NCBI RefSeq assembly: GCF_018691265.1
Contig: NW_024881324.1
Span: 8,001,730 to 8,065,729 of the forward strand
Reading direction: 5' to 3'
DNA from: Tyto alba
Lineage: Eukaryota > Chordata > Aves > Strigiformes > Tytonidae
DNA length: 64,000 nucleotides
Part shown: positions 60,001 to 64,000 of the stretch, piece after piece
How the letters are laid out: the number at the start of each line of letters is the position of its first letter
How positions within the stretch are numbered: position 1 is the first letter of the stretch
Program-made: the position numbers and the translations under genes
Notes under the pieces: model-generated
The model's database searches: none
Seen by the model: the letters and a program-made list of their open reading frames with translations, nothing else
Told to the model about the DNA's origin: nothing

Positions 60001-63000
60001 CACTGAGGTACAGCAGTGTCACTTAATAATTCTCTGAGGATATGTTAGATAAATACACAGCTTATTTAAGCAGCCCTACCATCCATTTAGAGCAGATGAA
60101 AGCTTTCTACCAGCTGGGAGGTGTTTGCTGCAACCCCCTGTCCGCCCCCTCCCTCCCTGCCCCTCAAACACCACCAGCACAGGAGACAGAGGCGCGGGGA
60201 GGGTTTTCTCAAGGCATCTGGCACAGTCCTTGCATGACAGGCTGACTCAAGGAAAGACCCATACCTTGGGTGATTGTTGCAATAATAGCAGCTGTGCTTC
60301 TGCACTCCCCTAATGTGTACTTTAACCCAAATCTTTTCTCTGTTCACTTCCAATGAGTTTCTTGATTTGCAGCTATTGGAGATTTAAAAATCACATTAGT
60401 GGCCCCTAGATGCTTTTCTTTTTCTGTGATAAGTCTACATAAAATAGATGAAATAATCCTCAAGCCTCCTCACCTCAAGTCCTTTCATTCAAATGACCTT
60501 AGGTATCTTCCCTCATCTTCAAATATCCTGGAATAATGTGTTATTCTGACCTGAATCTTGTTATATTTGGTGTTTTTCCTTAGAACTCAAGCTACTGGAG
60601 AATCTCAGGTTTGCTGAAAATATTTTTGAAGCAGATAAGTGGTTTCGAAGAACAGCTTGAAAGCCCAGTTTGAGTACAAGCTACAAGATCAGCAGCCAGG
60701 CCTCAAAGTGAAGTCGCACACAGCCTTTAGCTGTTAAGACGTGCTTTGCAGCAGTCTCTTCACTTCTGAACACTTGCTCTTGGATCAGCTGCAACTCCCC
60801 TTGTGCTTCGAGAAGCTGCTGTGCCCCCCCAGCTCCCACCCCAGCGTTCAGGGGGCGCAGGCAATCCCTCCTCTGTGCTTCCCTGAGCCACCAGCTCCAA
60901 ACTCAAGCCACGGAGGCTGAGAAGACACTTGCAGCCAAAGGACATTTTTGTGCTGACAATGCCCAGGTCATCCACTAGTGCTGGAGAAGTCTGTGAGAGA
61001 TGTGTGGTGTAACCTGGGAACAGCAGTTGTGTTGCTATTATTTTTTTTTAAACAAAGGATTTTCTGTGGACTGGGTGATGACATGAGTCTGTCAAACCCC
61101 ACATGCAAAATGTGGGGGTGGAGACAAACTGCTTGGTTTTCCAGAATAATTTGGAGAGGGAGCCTCTTATTTGTGGGAGCTAACAGCCTTCTCCAGAAGA
61201 TTAAGTTAGTGAAGGAGGAGGTGGCAAAAGTCCTGGCCAAAGGAAACCAGGAGATTTGACTCAAGACCAGGGTCAATTTTGGTTAACTGGCTATCATAGT
61301 ATCACTTGTATAAGAAAGTCTGTGGTTATAAACAAAGGTGTTATCAAAGCATTTCTGACTATGAATTTTTCTTTTCTAGAAATCAATACGTTTCTTCCAC
61401 CTGGATTTAACAGGAAAAAAAAAAACCCAGCCCTGGTCTCAGTTTGCTCGTGGCTAGACTGTACGAGTTCAGGTTCCATATTAAATGCCATACGCTCAGA
61501 GGCATTTCTGTGGAGTTCTGCTGACTTCACTCTCCGAGGCCTTCAGCCCGACCTTGATTCATTCTGCAGAAGCACACAGCTGGCTCACTACCTTTCCATC
61601 AGTGCTCACTCCCCCAAAATACTGCTGCTCAACCTGGGCTTGACAGCAAGCTTATTACCGGGCTGTGGTGTTGCATTTGGTGGTTGGTTCCATCCCCCCC
61701 CTCCACCCCCCATCTTTTCTATCTTTCCTTCTCTCTGTCAGAGTGACAGTCACCATCTCGGGGATCTGGCACAAAAAGCTGGAGCAGCATGATGTGGCTG
61801 ATACGGGCAAGAAGCCAGAACATTTTGTGTAGGTTAACTGTCCTCCTAGGCAGAGAGCGTCCCTCAGCTCAGACATATGCCAGCAGCCAGCCATTCCTCC
61901 ACTCCTCCTCCCCTCCCCAGCTATTCCTCCCACTCAGACTTCCATCCTCAGCCCAAGTTGATTAAAACATTGCTGTCATTAAAGAACAAAAAAAAAAAAA
62001 AAAAAAAGGAGGGGGGGAAGGGTGGGGAAATTTCCTTGCAGCTGCTGCTTCTGTCAGCCTGCAAGTCCCTTTTAAACTCTCCCTGACAGAAAGCAGCGGT
62101 GCACTCTGCCTTGCCTTTCCTTTCCTCACTGCTGAAGGGCTCCTGCATGCAGACATTTCCCTGGCAGAGCCATCCGGAGCTCGGCATTGCGAGCAGGATG
62201 CCTGCCAGCATCCTTCCTTCCCCTCAGAGCCCTGCGTGGGGCAATGGGGGCCAAATCGTGGTGGGACACGCCAAGACACTTGTGGGAGGGAAAGATGAGG
62301 TGGCGATGTCCTACCTGTTCGTGCTATCACCGTGCCGAAACGGTGTGTGGAAGGCTGTTAGCTCTCTCCCGTGCCATTTCTCATACGTGGAGATGGGCAC
62401 AAGCAAAGCCTGCAGCTGGGGGGACATCCCTGAGCTCCGAGCAGGGCTTTTGGGGGAATGCAGACCTGAATCCAGATGCGGAGCACACAGCTAGCACGTG
62501 TCCCTGGAGCAGGCCCAGCCCAAACTGCAGATCTGTACCATACCTCACCGTCCCTGGGGCCTGCAGAACTCAACTCGAGCTTTACCGCCCGAGAGAGCTG
62601 CTCTTGAGTTACAATGAACACAAGAAAGTGATTTGTCGTATAGTCTCCTCTTGGGAGCAAACACCAGTCCTCCACTCAATTGTCTGCCTGAGCAGTTGGT
62701 GACCTCCAAAGGATGCAAATGAGGAAAGGTGATTGCTGTGAGGGTACCATTGCTTTCACAGCAAAATATTATGCTTTACAAATAACAACAAAATATATCC
62801 CACAAAAAAAAGAAAAAAAAAAAAAGAAAGAAAAATACAAGCAACCTTCTCAATCCTGCAAATGCTTTCACCCTCCTGGATCCTTTCCTGTTTCTCACAA
62901 AGCCCTTTTAACTTTTGTGCTGTCTCCATGGCCCTGGTTCCCTTCACACTGAAGACTTGGTAAGATTTGGTTTCATCAAGGCAGGAAAGCCCTGGTGTGT

Positions 63001-63890
63001 TCCAAATTTCATATATTAAATGTTCTTTCAGGCCTCCACAATTTGAAAAATTCAGAAAAGATGACAAAAAAGCAAACAGCAGGTTGAAAAAAAATCATGT
63101 GCTAACCCTTAAATCCCCTGTTTCGTTTGTACTTCTACAGCTCAAGGCACAGAAAAAACAAGTTTTAAGTCACTGCAAGATTTAAGCTTGGTACCTTATG
63201 TATGGTAACCCATATTTTCAAAAATCAAGGAAGAATGATTTTTCTCCACTTCAGGTATCTTAAATAGAGCCTGTTTTCATAGACCAGGCAGCTGATCTTC
63301 CTAAAAAGAGAAAACTTCATTTATTAAGAGATAACTGGTCATTTAATAAGACAAGCTGGTTAATTTTTCCATGATTAGTCACTGCAGGTTTTAAGACCAG
63401 AAATTTTATAGGATACAGCAGATAAGAAAAGGAATGAGCCATTTAGTTGTTGGAACAAGACTAACAAAACTTTTGCTATGTTTTTCGTCAATCTTCTAGT
63501 AAAATATGAGTTCCAATATATCTGTTGCATGACTTGCTATCTCAAAGCTGAACTGCCAAATTTTTCAAACCATGGAAATTCCTCTTATTTCAATATTAAT
63601 TTCTGTACTCCATCAAAATGACAATCCATTCAAAATTCCTCCTAAGAAAAATTTCCAGGGGAAAAAGCTTCAAATCAAATGACAAATTTATTCTGCTAAA
63701 TGTATGTTTCATTGTACTTTCAACTTTAAAAACAAAATAAAATACCTTCTAAATGACAAGAAAATGAAAACTAGGAGTACTTTACTCTAAAATACTTAGA
63801 AATAAATTTTCTCATATTTTCTAGGTAATTTTTCTTCAATTATTTTTCAAAATAAAGTATTGTTAACCTGTGCTGACAAAGTCTTGTAGC
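57060..63890. other. intergenic, no gene seen
   Basis: Unique DNA with simple sequence: C11 near 59780, A19 near 61987 next to a G-run, and A-rich near 62803-62834. The overlapping frames on both strands near 62100-62700 come from locally high GC and have no recognisable product. Confidence 0.5.
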
Positions 63891-63892
63891 AC

Positions 63893-64000
63893 CGTTTTTT
63901 TTTTTTTTTTTTTTTTTGTGTGTGTTTTTTTGTTGTTGTTGTTTTGTTTGTTTTTTTTTTTTTTTTCCTTTTTTTGGGTTGTGGGTTTATTTTTTTTTTT
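63893..64000. repeat. T-rich low-complexity end of the window
   Basis: T-runs of 7-21 are interrupted by GTGTGTG and GTTGTTGTTGTT. Such sequence is a common assembly weak point. Confidence 0.9.

Noticed and set aside
62099..62702. Frames of 131 and 171 codons
   Set aside because: They overlap in different frames with a 105-codon minus-strand frame, and none has a recognisable domain.

Overview
The window is nuclear DNA from a bird. It is AT-rich and gene-poor, and its main repeats are CR1 LINE fragments of several ages. One young copy carries the diagnostic avian CR1 3' end (tcatagaatcatagaatgg on the antisense strand). There are also two solo LTRs of endogenous retroviruses. Nothing in it is bacterial. 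I cannot name the species.

One protein-coding gene can be supported: a five-exon orthologue of CD83 on the plus strand, 22337-35094. CD83 is the V-set immunoglobulin-family surface marker of activated dendritic cells, B cells and thymic epithelium. All exons have GT/AG boundaries and the intron phases agree (1, 0, 1, 0). The assembled product would be about 215 residues: signal peptide, split Ig-V domain, one membrane segment and a 50-residue tail. Two things are odd. A single A is missing from an A-run in exon 4, just before the membrane segment, so the literal reading frame ends at a TGA after 149 codons. This is either an assembly error or a real change to a secreted-only form. Also, the second Ig-domain disulfide partner that human CD83 has is an arginine here. 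The proximal promoter is CpG-poor and has two consensus NF-kB sites within 170 bp of the ATG. A CpG island lies instead inside the 10-kb intron 2, about 0.3 kb before exon 3.

Layout: 1-22.1 kb is intergenic, with an old CR1, a 57-bp perfect tandem duplication, a 1.07-kb LTR with a 5-bp target duplication, a GC-rich low-CpG block, a young antisense CR1 and a second old CR1. 22.1-36.7 kb holds CD83, with an antisense CR1 in intron 2. 36.7-64 kb is a gene desert. It contains a CR1 split by a nested solo LTR, a long decayed antisense CR1, a short CR1 relic, a strong 24-bp hairpin, a 22-bp palindrome and AT-rich stretches that look like candidate conserved non-coding elements. A desert downstream fits the RNF182-CD83-JARID2 neighbourhood known in vertebrates, but neither neighbour is visible here.

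I found no CRISPR array, tRNA, rRNA or operon-like structure. The most interesting items are the state of CD83 itself, the kB-site pair with the intronic CpG island, the nested LTR and the hairpin at 57 kb.
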